Shown: one piece after another, positions 32,864 through 44,282 of the stretch
Numbering within the stretch: the first letter of the stretch is position 1
Layout of the letters: every line of letters starts with the position of its first letter
Origin: Biscogniauxia marginata
Lineage: Eukaryota; Ascomycota; Sordariomycetes; Xylariales; Xylariaceae
NCBI GenBank assembly: GCA_022695795.1
Contig: MU404055.1
Span: forward strand, 1,488,001-1,552,000
DNA length: 64,000 nt
Direction of reading: 5' to 3'
The notes under the pieces: generated by a model
Seen by the model: the letters and a program-made list of their open reading frames with translations, nothing else
The model's database searches: none
What the model was told of the DNA's origin: nothing
Program-made: the position numbers and the translations under genes

Positions 32864-33350
32864 GTGAGGAAAGTTCTTAAAGGAACAAATTTCTTGGGTC
32901 CTGACAGGAAGGAGCTAGAAGAGTTTTTGGTGGGAAATAGAAATTAGTATCGTTGCTGGTGGTTACTTGGGGAAGGAATTGTGCCTCAAGAACTTGGGAG
33001 GTTCTGCAGAGGTATGTATTTTTTTTCCCCCTCGCTTCCCTGTTTGTGTAATATTCACTGCAAGCTCCTACCGAGTCATTAGATAGCCATGTAGGGGTTA
33101 ATACAGCTTAGGTACGTACTCTAATGGGGCACAATATGCTGAATGGTCGACTTCAACTGGATGGCCTTTCTTGTTACGAAGTTCGGATCATCCTTGAATT
33201 CAGACTCTGTGCTAGACATTTACTCACACTTGCACAAGATATCCCGGACTTCAATATGAACATCACTCTCGTGTAGGTAAAATTTGTGTTTCTTACTTAG
33301 TAAAAATAAATAATATCATTATCTAGTTGAGCCTTACCTATGAACTTAGG

Positions 33351-33766
33351 TGTGACGAACCTCCCTGTGTGTTCCTAGTCAGCTGACTTCACAGGTGAGT
33401 ACGTACTGGGTTTTCTTGATTTGAAGGTAACAGTGGATCGAGGTTGGTTCAAGAGATTCACTATGCTTAGTTCGTCAGAGAGGTTTCAATGTACTCTCAC
33501 TATAGTATCAAAGAGTGATTGTAGTCTTAGATTGATAGCTGAAGAACTAAAATGAATAACTAGATACATAGGGAATCCCATTCTTCTTATACACGATTTG
33601 ATATGGAGCAATGTCCGGTATCTTTTTCCAATTCTCTACAATTCTCTGTAGGAATAACAGAGAATTCTCAATTCTCTACAATTCTCTGTAGGAACAACAG
33701 AGAATTGCCACGTGACGGTCTCCACATGGTCACGTGGCTCAGAAAAACCCTTGTTGACTCGTAACA
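33351..33766 (-). mobile_element. Solo LTR 1 (inverted, TSD TTAGG)
   Basis: 416 bp bounded by TGTGACGAACC at the left and CGTAACA at the right, flanked by perfect 5-bp repeats TTAGG (33346-33350 and 33767-33771). The left 235 bp are the reverse complement of the 3' half of the LTRs of the nested elements; the right part differs. The orientation is opposite to elements A and B. It is far less AT-mutated than they are. The remainder of the element was presumably lost by LTR-LTR recombination. Confidence 0.88.
33629..33707. repeat. 40-bp tandem duplication of a palindromic unit inside solo LTR 1
   Basis: Two copies with a 40-bp period, each containing the inverted pair AATTCTCTGT / ACAGAGAATT, so each can form a hairpin. 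Lies in the LTR part that is unlike the A/B LTRs. Confidence 0.8.
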
Positions 33767-33976
33767 TTAGGGCTAATGCTACCTTAATGAAGTTATGCCA
33801 CAGCTTGATTTCTTGACTCGGCAGGGCCATAATGTACTTGTAGTTATGAATTAGGCTTGTAAATTCCCCAAGGTAGAGCGGTCTTGCCTGTTTGAGTTAG
33901 AAAAGTTACGCATTGATTGTGTATGCCGAGTTCACGATACTCGCCGACTATAAAATTCTTGTAACTACGTAGTTTA

Positions 33977-34408
33977 TGTAACGAACCTCCCTGTTTGTTC
34001 CTAGTCAGCTGACTTCACAGGTGAGTATGTACTGGTCTTTTTCTTGTTTTGAAGGTAATAGTGGATCGAGGTTGGTTCAAGAGATTCACAATGTCTTGTT
34101 CGTCAAAGAGATTTTAAGGTATTCTCATTATAGTATTAAAGAGTAACTATAGTCTTAGATTAATAGCTGAAGAACTAAAAATGAATGACTAGATACATAG
34201 GAAATTCTAGGTTATTTATATAACTATTTCTTAGGAGCAATGCCTATCATTCTCCTTGATTGTTCTATATGGATTTATCGTGATCTAGTCGTACCTAGAT
34301 CACAATAGATCTTATCCTTGGTCTACTCAAGTGATTACCCGAAGTTACTCCGTCACTGGTTCACTGACCTTGCTCAAAAGACCCCTTTGGTCTGGGTGGG
34401 TCGTAACA
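33977..34408 (-). mobile_element. Solo LTR 2 (inverted, TSD GTTTA)
   Basis: 432 bp bounded by TGTAACGAACC and TCGTAACA, flanked by perfect 5-bp repeats GTTTA (33972-33976 and 34409-34413). The left 235 bp match solo LTR 1 and the reverse complement of the A/B LTR 3' half. The right 190 bp match neither, so this is a third LTR subfamily. Confidence 0.87.
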
Positions 34409-34441
34409 GTTTAAAGGTAGCAAATATACATAGTACTTGAT

Positions 34442-34896
34442 TGTTACGAACCTTCCTTGTGCTGTGTCACGTGTGGGTCACGTGGACCAGAATAGGTCGT
34501 TAAATCATGGGTTAAGAATCCATGATTTAATAATCTAATGGATTATTAGATCATGGGTTGAGAATCCATAATTCAATGATTTAATGGATTATTAAATCAT
34601 GAATAAAGAATTAGTGATTTAATAATTCATAAGTTTTATATAAAGAAAGAACAAGTATAAGTAAATTGGAATTTCCTATGTATTTAATTATTTATTCTAG
34701 TTCCTTAACTATTAATTTAAAACTATAATCACTCTTTAATACTATAATAAAAATACCTTAAAACCTCTTTAACGAATAAAACATTATAAATCAATTAAAC
34801 TAATCTTAACCCATTATTACCTATAAATCAAGAAAACCTAGTACGTACTTACCTATTAATTCAGCTAACTAGGAATACATAGGGAGGTTCGTCACA
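34442..34896 (+). repeat. 5' LTR of element A
   Basis: 455 bp, starts TGTTACGAACC and ends GGTTCGTCACA. Contains an internal tandem of A/T-rich palindromic units (about 34500-34625) around the motif AAATCATGGGTT. Its first 76 bp are identical to those of the 5' LTR of element B. Confidence 0.92.
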
Positions 34897-34929
34897 TTTT
34901 AATAGCTCCTTAATTAGTGCTTAATATTG

Positions 34930-36090
34930 ATTTAGGAGAAAGGACTTTTAGTTGAACAGTCCTAGGACAAGCATGCCCCCTAAAACCAAAGGGTAATAAG
35001 AAAAGAAATAAATAAAAAAACAACAATTAACAAGCTCTTAAACGAAAGCTTTAAGTCTTTTTACGATATAACTAAAAAGTTTAGAAAAACCAACATAAAA
35101 GTTTATTATAATTGTAACTAAAAAAGAGTCATAAAAGGACATCTCGGAAGATTAGCAAGAAGAAGCATTTAAAGAGGAAAAAAAAGAGGAGGAAGAAATG
35201 CCTAAAGAAAAAGATAAACAAGCAAAATAACCCTAACCACTCTTAAACGATAACGACCTTAATAACTCGAACGACGACGATAATATAATAACCCTCGACG
35301 TAAAGGGTTTTAAACTAATTACACTTAATAAATATAATAAATTAAGCGATTTAAAGGGATTTCTAATCTAAGTTAAAACCTATTTACAATTCTATTATGA
35401 AATAATTACCACTAAGGAACAAAAGGTTTTCACGGTATCCCAGCTCCTCGCTAAAACCGCTTTAACCTGGTTTTAACTAGTATTAAAGAATTATCTAGAG
35501 AATAGATCAAACGCCTAAAAAGACACAAAAAAAGTCTTTAAAAATTATAAGGAATTTAAAAAACAATTTAAGTCTATATTTAATAATTTAATCCTTAAGT
35601 AATAGGCCGAAACTCGACTTCATAAATTACGACAAAATAAAAAGGCTTTAAATTACGCTATTAAATTCAAAAAACTCGTAAGCTAGTCACAACTACCTAT
35701 CGAAAGCCTATATTATTTATTCTATTAAAAGTTAAAAGACCATGTAAAGAATAAGTTATACAAAACAAACCTATATAAAGAAAGGAACCCAGAGAAGTTT
35801 AATAACTACGTTATAATGGCAATTACCATTAATAACGAGAACTTTAAACGATACCTTAAAAAGAAAAAAACGGTATAACGAAGGAATGGCGATTAGCTGA
35901 AAGGAGGAAATCACAAAAGCGGTGCCGAAACCAGGAAAAGCACTAGAACCAAATCAAACCCCATTAAAATCAACGTTATTTAAAAGGAATAAAAAAACGA
36001 GATAAATTAATCATTAAATATTTTAACTGCAAAAAAAAAAGACATTATAAAAACGAGTGCCGAAGTCCTAAAAAATAAGAACCAAGAATA
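34930..36090 (+). pseudogene. gag: Decayed gag of element A
   Basis: Reading through stops gives a gag core with AKTALTWF and YLENRSN (about 35450-35510) and ends in a CCHC zinc knuckle near 36013-36063, where the first Cys codon has become Tyr (TGT to TAT). Many Gln codons are now TAA or TAG. The remaining part up to 36713 is AT-rich sequence that continues, after element B, at 44283. Confidence 0.8.
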
Positions 36091-36713
36091 AGAGGAATTC
36101 CTTAACCCGAAAAAAGAGTCGCCATGACAAGGGTTTAATTTAAAAACAACAAAAAAATAAACCAAGTATTTATTATTAGTACTATTAAAACAGAAAAGAT
36201 CGAAGAAGCTCTTATAGAAAGAATCTATAGATTTCATTAAATTAACCGTAAAAACTGCCTAAAGAATGACTACTCATATTTAAGATATTTTACACTAAAA
36301 CAAGCTAAACAAAAATATAACGAAGGCGAATTACTATACGTATATAATAATTATAAGCTAGAATACGACTTAGGAATTAAGTTAAACCATAATGATCTAT
36401 ATTAAAGCCACTATAAAAACGACAAATACGAAACTTATTAAGGGAAAAGCCAGTATAATAGCTTAAATTAAAGGCTTTATATAAATAATAGTTGTAATGT
36501 TTATTAAAGCTTAAAGGAATATATATTATTATATTAGAGCTTTTATACTAACGACGTTTATTAAGTATATAAAAGTTCTAAAGATAAAGCCGGTTACTAT
36601 CTTCAAGAACTAAAGAGTAATGACACGAAAGAAAATGAGTGTATCTGTGATAACACCCTATAATGGCCACATTACTCTAAAGCATATTATCTTTACTTAA
36701 GCTCCGAAAAAAG

Positions 36714-37168
36714 TGTTACGAACCTTCCTTGTGCTGTGTCACGTGTGGGTCACGTGGACCAGAATAGGTCGTTAAATCATGGGTTAGGGATCCATGATTC
36801 AATGATTTAATGAATCATTAAATCATGGGTTAAGGATCCATAATTCAATGATTTAATGGATTATTAAATCATGAGTAAGGAATCAATGATTTAATAATTT
36901 ACAAGTTTTATATAAAGGAAGAACAAGTATAAGTAGATTGGAATTTCCTATGTATCTAGTTATTCATTCTAATTCCTTAACTATTAATCTAAAACTATAG
37001 TTACTTTTTAATATTATAGTAAGAATACCTTAAAACCTCTTTAACGAACAAAACATTATAAATTAATTAAACTAATCTTAACCTATTATTACTTATAAAT
37101 CAAGAAAACCTAGTACGTACTTACCTGTAAAGTCAATTAACTAGGAACATATAAGGAGGTTCGTCACA
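36714..37168 (+). repeat. 5' LTR of element B
   Basis: 455 bp, TGTTACGAACC to CGTCACA. The first 76 bp are identical to the 5' LTR of A, and the rest differs mostly by C/T and G/A transitions. Confidence 0.92.
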
Positions 37169-37199
37169 TTTTAATAGCTCCTTAATCAGTACTTAACAT

Positions 37200-38345
37200 T
37201 AGTTTAAAAAGAAGGACTTTTAGTCGAATAGTCCCAGGACAAGCATGCCCCTTAAGACCAAAGGGTAATAAGAAAAGAAATAAGTAAAAAAATAACAATT
37301 AACAAGCTTTTAAACGAAAGCTTTAAGTATTTTTACGATATAACTAAAAGGTTTAAAGGAACCAACATAAAAGTTCATTATAGTTATAGCTAAAAAAGAG
37401 TTATAAGAGGACATCTCGAAAAATCAATAAAAAGAAGCATTTAAAAAGGAAAAAAAGGAGGAGGAAAAAATGCTTAAAAAAGAAGATAAACAGGTAAAAT
37501 AACCCTAATTACCTTTAAACGATAGCGACCCCAACAACTCGAACGACGACAACAATATAATAACCCCTGATATGAAGGGTTTCAAACTAATTACACCTAG
37601 TAAATATAATGAGTTAAGTGATTTAAAAGGATTTCTAATTCAGGCTAGAACCTACTTACAATTCTACTATAAAACGATTACCACTAAAGAACAAAAGGTT
37701 TTCACAGTGTTTTAACTCCTTACTGAAACCGCCTTAACCTGGTTTTAACCAATATTAAAAAATTATCTAAAAAATAGATCAAACGCCTAGAAAAACACGA
37801 AAAAAGTCTTTAAAAATTATAAGAAGTTTGAAAAACAACTTAAGTCTATATTCAGTAATTTAATCCTTAAGTAATAAGCCGAAGCCCGACTTTATAAATT
37901 ACGACAAAATAAAAAGGCTTTAAATTACGCTATTAAATTCAAAAAACTCGCAAGCTAGTCACAACTACCTATCGAAAGCCTATATTATTTATTCTATTAA
38001 GGGTTAAAAAACCATATAAAGAATGAGTTATATAAAATAAACCTATACAAAAAAAGGAACCCAGAGAAGTTTAATAACTACGTTATAATGGCAATTACCA
38101 TTAATAACGAGAACTTCGAACGGTACCTTGAAAAGAAAAAAACGGTGCAACGAAAAAGTGGCGACCAGCTTAAAGGAGGAAATCACAAAAGTAGTGCCAA
38201 AACCAAAAAAGGCACAAAAACAAAATCAAATCCCATTAAAATCAACGTTATTCAAAAAAAACGAAAAAAACGAAATAAATCAACCATTAAATGTTTTAAT
38301 TATAAAAAAAAGAGACATTATAAAAACGAGTGCTAAAGTCCTAAG
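37200..38345 (+). pseudogene. gag: Decayed gag of element B
   Basis: Collinear with the gag of A. An open stretch (38088-38336) ends in the zinc knuckle CFNYKKKRHYKNEC, in which the second Cys of the C-x2-C-x4-H-x4-C pattern has become Tyr. Upstream, the gag core is interrupted by TAA/TAG codons. Confidence 0.8.
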
Positions 38346-39699
38346 AAATAAAAACCAAAAACAAAAAGGATTCCTTAATCTAAAAAAAGAGTCGCCAAAA
38401 TAAGGGTTTAATTCGAAAACAATAAAGAAATAAACCAAGTATTTACTATTAATACTATTAAAATAGAAAAGATTAAAGAGGCTCTTATAAAAAGAATCTA
38501 TAAATCTCATTAAGTCAACTATAAAGAATGCCTAAAAAAGAACCACTTATATCTAGAACATCTCACACTAAAACAAGCTAAATAAAGATATAACAAAAGC
38601 GAACTATTATACATATATAATAACTATAAGCTAAAATACGACTTAGGAATTAAATTAAACCATAGTGATTTACATTGGAGCCACTATAAAAACGACAAAT
38701 GCGAAACCCATTAAAAAAAAAGCTAATATAATAACTTAAATTAAAAGCTTTATATAAATAATAGTTATAATGTTTATTAAAGCTTAAGAAAACATACATC
38801 GTTATATTAAAGCTTTTATATTAACGACGTTTATTAAATACATAAAAGTTCTAAGAATAAAGCCGGTTATTATCCTCAAGAACTAGAAAGTAACAACATA
38901 AAAAAAAATAAATGTATTTATAATAACACCCCATAATAGCCACATTACCCTAAAACATGTTATCTTCACCTAAACTCCAAAAAAAGCTACGAAGCAATAG
39001 CTAAAAGTTGTATATATTACACCTCGGTACCATGCGACGTACACGACTTACTTGAAGCAGGTTTTGAAAAAAACGAGATTAAAGAAGAATTATAAGAATT
39101 ATAAAAGAGATTATATCTTTTATAATAACTCGAAAAACGAACTAAATATGACATTAATCTATTTAACTCTATAAAAAAACACTTAATAAAACAACAAATA
39201 AAAACATGTGTAACTAAACGAGACTATAAATAAATCACTAAAATATATCTCAAAAAAAGAAAGAAACTCCCAAAAATTAATATAAACCTAAAAAGAAATA
39301 TCGAGATATCCCTAATAAGTAAACTCAATAATTACTCCTTTTATTCAAGGATAATCCAGAACTTTAAAAAATTCCAAGTTAATAAAACAAACTTAAGCTA
39401 TAAAAAGGCCCTCGAAAAAGAATTAAAGTTTTAATGTGCAAAATTCTATATAAAGAATAAACCTTTTACCCCTTATTATATAAAGGGTAATTAAAAAGAT
39501 TATTTAAGTAATGATTACTAAAAACACGCTTTTATAAAAGCCCAAAAATAAAAGGACATTTAAGCTATAACAACTAAAAAAAAACCAAAAAAGAAGGAAC
39601 GTAGAAAACCAAAAAACGGCAAGGGCTCTCGCTAATAAGGCAGCGAGAAGCCATAAATAATAAGTCCTTATATAAAGTTTAATTAGGACTTAATAACAT

Positions 39700-42600
39700 T
39701 ATTATAACTAAAATCGGGTATAATAAAAAGGAATACAAAGCCCTAATAAATTTAAAAGCAAACAAAAGCTATATCTTAGTAAAAATAACTTAAGAAAACA
39801 AAATACCATAAATATATAAACAAAGTCTATATAAGCTATTAAACTTTAAAAGAAATATATTTAATTACGAAAATAATAAGGTGTTAAAAAAAATAATTCC
39901 TCTTTTAATAATTATTTAAAAACATCTTAAATAAGTTATTCTTAACATTATACATATATTAAATCACGATATAATCTTAAGAATAAATTAACTTAAAAAA
40001 AGTAATCTACAAATAAATTTCGAGATAAATACGCTTTATTAAGATTAAAAATAAGAGAAGTTAACCGTTACGGGTTACGAGATAAATACCGTAAGTAACT
40101 CTAAAAAAACGAATATAAAAATAAAATATATCGCTTATATAATTTAAGTAACTAAACCTAAAAATCTAACGAAAAAAGTACCGCGTAAATACCTCTATTT
40201 CTATAAATTATTTAAAAATAAAATAAAAAAAGAATTATCAAAATATAACTAATAAAACCACTAAATTCACTTTAAAAAAAAAAAACAACTAAAATTATTT
40301 TTAATATATTTTATGAATCAAGAAAAACAAAAAGCATTATAAAAGGGAATCCAAAAGGATCTCGATAAAGGATATATTCGAGAATCCGAATCCTCGTTAA
40401 AATACCTGGCAATTATGGTACCCAAAATTGACAAAAACGGGAAATAACGTATTAATAAAGAAGAAAACCTAGTGTAGAAATAAGTAATTAATTACTGACA
40501 CCTTAATAAAATAACCAAGAAAAACGGGTATTTGTTACTACTAATAAAACTCATAAAAGGACAAATTAGTAAAGCTTAAATCTTTATAGCATTAAACTTT
40601 CGTAATAAATACTATATAATTAAAATAACTAAAGAACATAAATAATATATAGCTTTCTAAATAATACATAAACATTATAAGTATAAAGTTATGCCATTTA
40701 GACTTATTAACGTGTCTACTACATTTTAATATATAATTATAACAGTCCTTTGTAAGTTTCTAGATAAATTTGTATTCGTTTACCTAAACAATATACTGAT
40801 TTACTTAAAAAACGAAAAAAAACATAAAAAACATATAAAGTAAGTGTTAAAAACCTTAAAAAAAGTAAATCTACTTGTCTATTTGACTAAAAGTAAATAG
40901 CATATCAAGAAACTAAATTATTTAGGGTTTATAATAAGTCTAGGAGAAATTCGCATTTAAAAGGGAAAAATAATAATAATTAAGGATTAATTAGAACCTA
41001 AGAATGTTATAAACATACGCGTATTTCTTAACTTTATTAATTATGTTAAATAACTTATTAAAGATTTCGAGCGTATCGCTAAACCATTAACGGAATTAAT
41101 TACTCTAGTAAAAACAAGAAAGGCTTTTCATTTTACTAAAGAAGTTAAACAGGCTTTTTAGTAGTTAAAAGAAGTCGTAACTAACGAGGTTATATATAAA
41201 TTTCCAAATAAAAATAAAAAGAAACGACTAAGGATAAACGTTTTAGATTTTGCTATTAAAGCAGTTTTAAAGCAATTAAAAAACAATAGGAAATAATACC
41301 TAGTTGTGTACTTATTTAAAGCACTATATAGTATTAAACTAAATTATTAGATTTATGATAAGGAGTTATTAACGGTTATTAAAGCACTAGAAAAATGGGA
41401 ACTATGGCTTAACAAAACCAAAGAACTTATCGACATTTATTTAGACTATAAAAACCTTATACGATTTATAATAATACAAACGCTTAATTAAAAATATAAG
41501 TGTTAAATGATTTTTTTATTTAGATTTAATTTCAAAATCCAGCACATTAAAAAAAAAGAAAACATTTAAACAAATCTTCTTAGCAAAAAAGGAGATTATA
41601 AATTAAAAATTAATAAAAAAGATATCTAGATATTTAAATAACAAAATAACGGATTAATTGTATTAATTTACATATGAATTAACATAAGAAATTAAAAACA
41701 ACGTTTCAAGGAAAATTACAATTAAAAGGAAAAACAATTATAATCTCAACAAGGATCCAGCGACGAACTTCTCTTATATAGAAAAAAGGTATACATACTA
41801 AAACGGGTATAAAACGAATTTGTTAAGGAATTTCATAAACATCCTTTACATAGCTACCAAGGGATTTTCAAAACGGTGAAACGACTTTAAAAGGAATTCG
41901 ACTTTCTAGAAATACGACAAATAATCAAAAAAATTATAAAGAATTATAACATTTATAATAAAGCTAAAACATCACGATATAAACCATATAAATTATTATA
42001 ACCAATATAAATACTTAATAAAACATAGAATATAATTATATGGAACTTTATAATGAAACTCTTAAAATCAAAAAATTCTATTATAGAAGTACATTATAAC
42101 AACATATAAGTAATCATTAATAAACTCACGAAATACGCCTACTTCTTATTATTCAACGAATTAAACATAATAAAACAATTAGTTTTCAACTTTTTAAAGA
42201 AATATGTTAATAAATATAAACTATTAAAACGCATTATTTCAAATAAAAATAAATTATTTACGTCGAAATTTTGGACCAACCTAATAAAACGAATAAGAAT
42301 TAAACAAAAGTTATTTACAATATATTACCCCTAAACGAATAGGTAAATAAAAAGACTAAACCAAATAATAAAACAATATTTACGAAGTTATATTAATTAA
42401 GAAATAAACAACTAAGTAAAATTACTATTAATAGCCTAAATAGCATATAACACTTTAATTAACAAGAATATAAAGATGTCATTACACAAGGCAATATACA
42501 GGCAAAAAACAGAAATCTAAAAACAATTAATCGAACTTATAAAAGCACTAAGAGTCGAAATAAAGGCCTCAAAAGCAAAAGTACTATCCAAAAAGATTTA

Positions 42601-43120
42601 AGTAATACAATAACGGCTACAAAAAGAATTACAATTCATTTAAAACAGAATAACAAAATATTATAATAAAAAAAATTAAAGGACTAATTCTTAAAAAAAA
42701 AGATATAATTTACCTACTCCGCTAACGACAAAGCGTAACATTAAAAACACCCTAAATTAAAATAAAGCGACCTAACGAAAAACTTAAATTCAAAAAATTA
42801 AAACTATATAGAATTAAAAAAGTCGTTTTGAAAATCAACTATAAACTAGTACTACTAAAGGAATCCAAAATCCACTTTATATTTTATATTTCGCTCTTAG
42901 AACCAGCACTAAATAACGCCTCGCCAGAAAAATAATTAGAATTTAAAAAAAACCCTAATAAATATGAAGTCGAAAAAATATTAAATTCAAAAAAAGTTAA
43001 TAATTAACTATAATATCTTGTTAAGTAGGAAGATTACCTACTTAAAGAGAATACTTAAAAACCTTTTAAGCATTTAAAAAACCTAACAAATAAAATTAAA
43101 GATTTCTACCGCTAAAATCC
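39700..43120 (+). pseudogene. pol: Decayed pol of element B (PR-RT-RNase H-IN-chromodomain)
   Basis: Domains in order: protease (active-site region at 39740-39763 now ALINLK instead of the usual ALIDSG), RT (about 40300-40960; YLDD box at 40781-40792 now YLNN), RNase H (about 41130-41560; DKELLTVIKALEKWE recognisable), integrase (about 41800-42520; HHCC region and a degraded DDE core), and a chromodomain (42965-43113; YEVEKIL, YLVK-EDYLL, NT-KPFKHL recognisable through stops). All changes are those expected from C-to-T on either strand. Confidence 0.85.
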
Positions 43121-43275
43121 AAACTGGCTAAGAGGGCCTAAATATCGAAACCTTAATTCTATTAAAAGGAATCAAAAAAAGAAAAGGGGTAGGCCTTAAA
43201 AGCAAGTAAACTTTATAAAGATTTAAATTAACGCTATAATCCCTTTATATGTTACGATTTTTTAATAAGACATTT

Positions 43276-43602
43276 CTATTTTTCCTCCTCGCGCTTAATA
43301 CGCTTTAACTCCTTAATAGAGTTTAAATTGCGTATAATTATTTTTCTTAACTTTTTAAACTAAAAACGATGTTAAACATAAAAGCGATAAACGCAAACCA
43401 TTATAGCCTTTTAACGTGTTTTAGCCTCTTTTAATTCGTTTTCGATTTTTTGGAACTACTTAATGATCTTAATTATACTACTTTTAAAAATACTAAAAAC
43501 GTCGTATTAAGTATAATTCATTTAAATACACTCGTTATAACGATTAAATTCGTTTAAAGCAATGCATTTTTTCCCGTTATAATTATAATAAGAACAAGGC
43601 AT
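43276..43602 (-). pseudogene. Antisense Cys-rich/coiled-coil ORF of element B (decayed)
   Basis: A 109-codon reading frame on the minus strand between the chromodomain and the 3' LTR. It begins MPCSYYNYNGKKC and continues to CDVF-like, IENELKEAKTR, FKKLRKIIIRN and ELKRIKREEEK before a TAG. Gln codons have become stops. The same frame, of identical length, is present in element A (48574-48900), where the first motif still reads MPCFYC. The product would be a small Cys-rich N-terminus followed by a coiled coil. The reading frame may extend upstream past 43602. Confidence 0.6.
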
Positions 43603-43822
43603 TTCCTTTTAACCCTTAAAAATAACTAAATCCATTAGGGCCAGCTTATTTTCAACCTGCTTACAAGCACGACAAAAAATTTCGGGAATTTCTTTACAGT
43701 TCTTTATAACTTGATAAAATATATTAAAATAAGGGTAAAAACTCATAAATAACTAAAGAAAAAATAATTAAAGTATACTCTTTTTTATCTTTAAAATAAA
43801 GATTCTCGAAAGGGAAAAATAA

Positions 43823-44277
43823 TATTATAAACCTTCCTTATATTGTGTCACGTATGGGTCACGTAAACCAAAATAAGTCGTTAAATCATGGGTTAAGAAT
43901 CTATAATTCAATAATCTAATAAATCATTAAATCATGGGTTAAGAATCTATAATTTAATGATTTAATGGATCATTAAATCATAAATAAAGAATTAATAATT
44001 TAATAATTCACAAGTTTTATATAAAAAAAGAACAAATATAAATAAATTAGAATTTCCTATATATCTAGTTATTCATTTTAGTTCTTTAACTATTAATCTA
44101 AGATTATAGTCACTCTTTAATACTATAGTAAGAATACCTTAAAACCTCTCTAACGAACAAAACATTATAAATCAATTAAACTAATCTCAACCCACTATTA
44201 CCTACAAATCAAGAAAACCCAGTACGTACTCACTTGTGAAGTCAGCTGACTAGGAATACACAGGGAGGTTCGTTACA
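43823..44277 (+). repeat. 3' LTR of element B
   Basis: 455 bp. The terminal TG has become TA and the 5' end reads TATTATAAACC, so this LTR is more mutated than the 5' LTR of the same element. Confidence 0.9.
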
Positions 44278-44282
44278 AAAAG

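Larger units (their letters stand above)
32555..33345. other. Gap-flanking region
   Basis: Holds the 14-bp tandem array, the run of N and about 480 bp of AT-rich sequence before the first solo LTR. A 27-codon open frame right after the gap (32864-32947, ending in a stop) could be the end of something lost in the gap, but this is not supportable. Confidence 0.5.
36714..44277 (+). mobile_element. Element B: complete copy of the same chromovirus, inserted in element A
   Basis: 7564 bp with 455-bp LTRs (36714-37168 and 43823-44277), flanked by the 5-bp target duplication AAAAG (36709-36713 and 44278-44282). The host sequence on the two sides rejoins exactly to the continuous sequence seen inside B near 38985 (CCAAAAAAAGCTACGAAGC). 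Same orientation as A. The purine tract GAAAGGGAAAAATAA precedes the 3' LTR. All coding frames are inactivated by RIP-type transitions. Confidence 0.92.

Noticed and set aside
33346..33773. Telomere-like TTAGGG next to the solo LTR
   Set aside because: It is a single copy created by the 5-bp TTAGG target duplication, not a repeat array.
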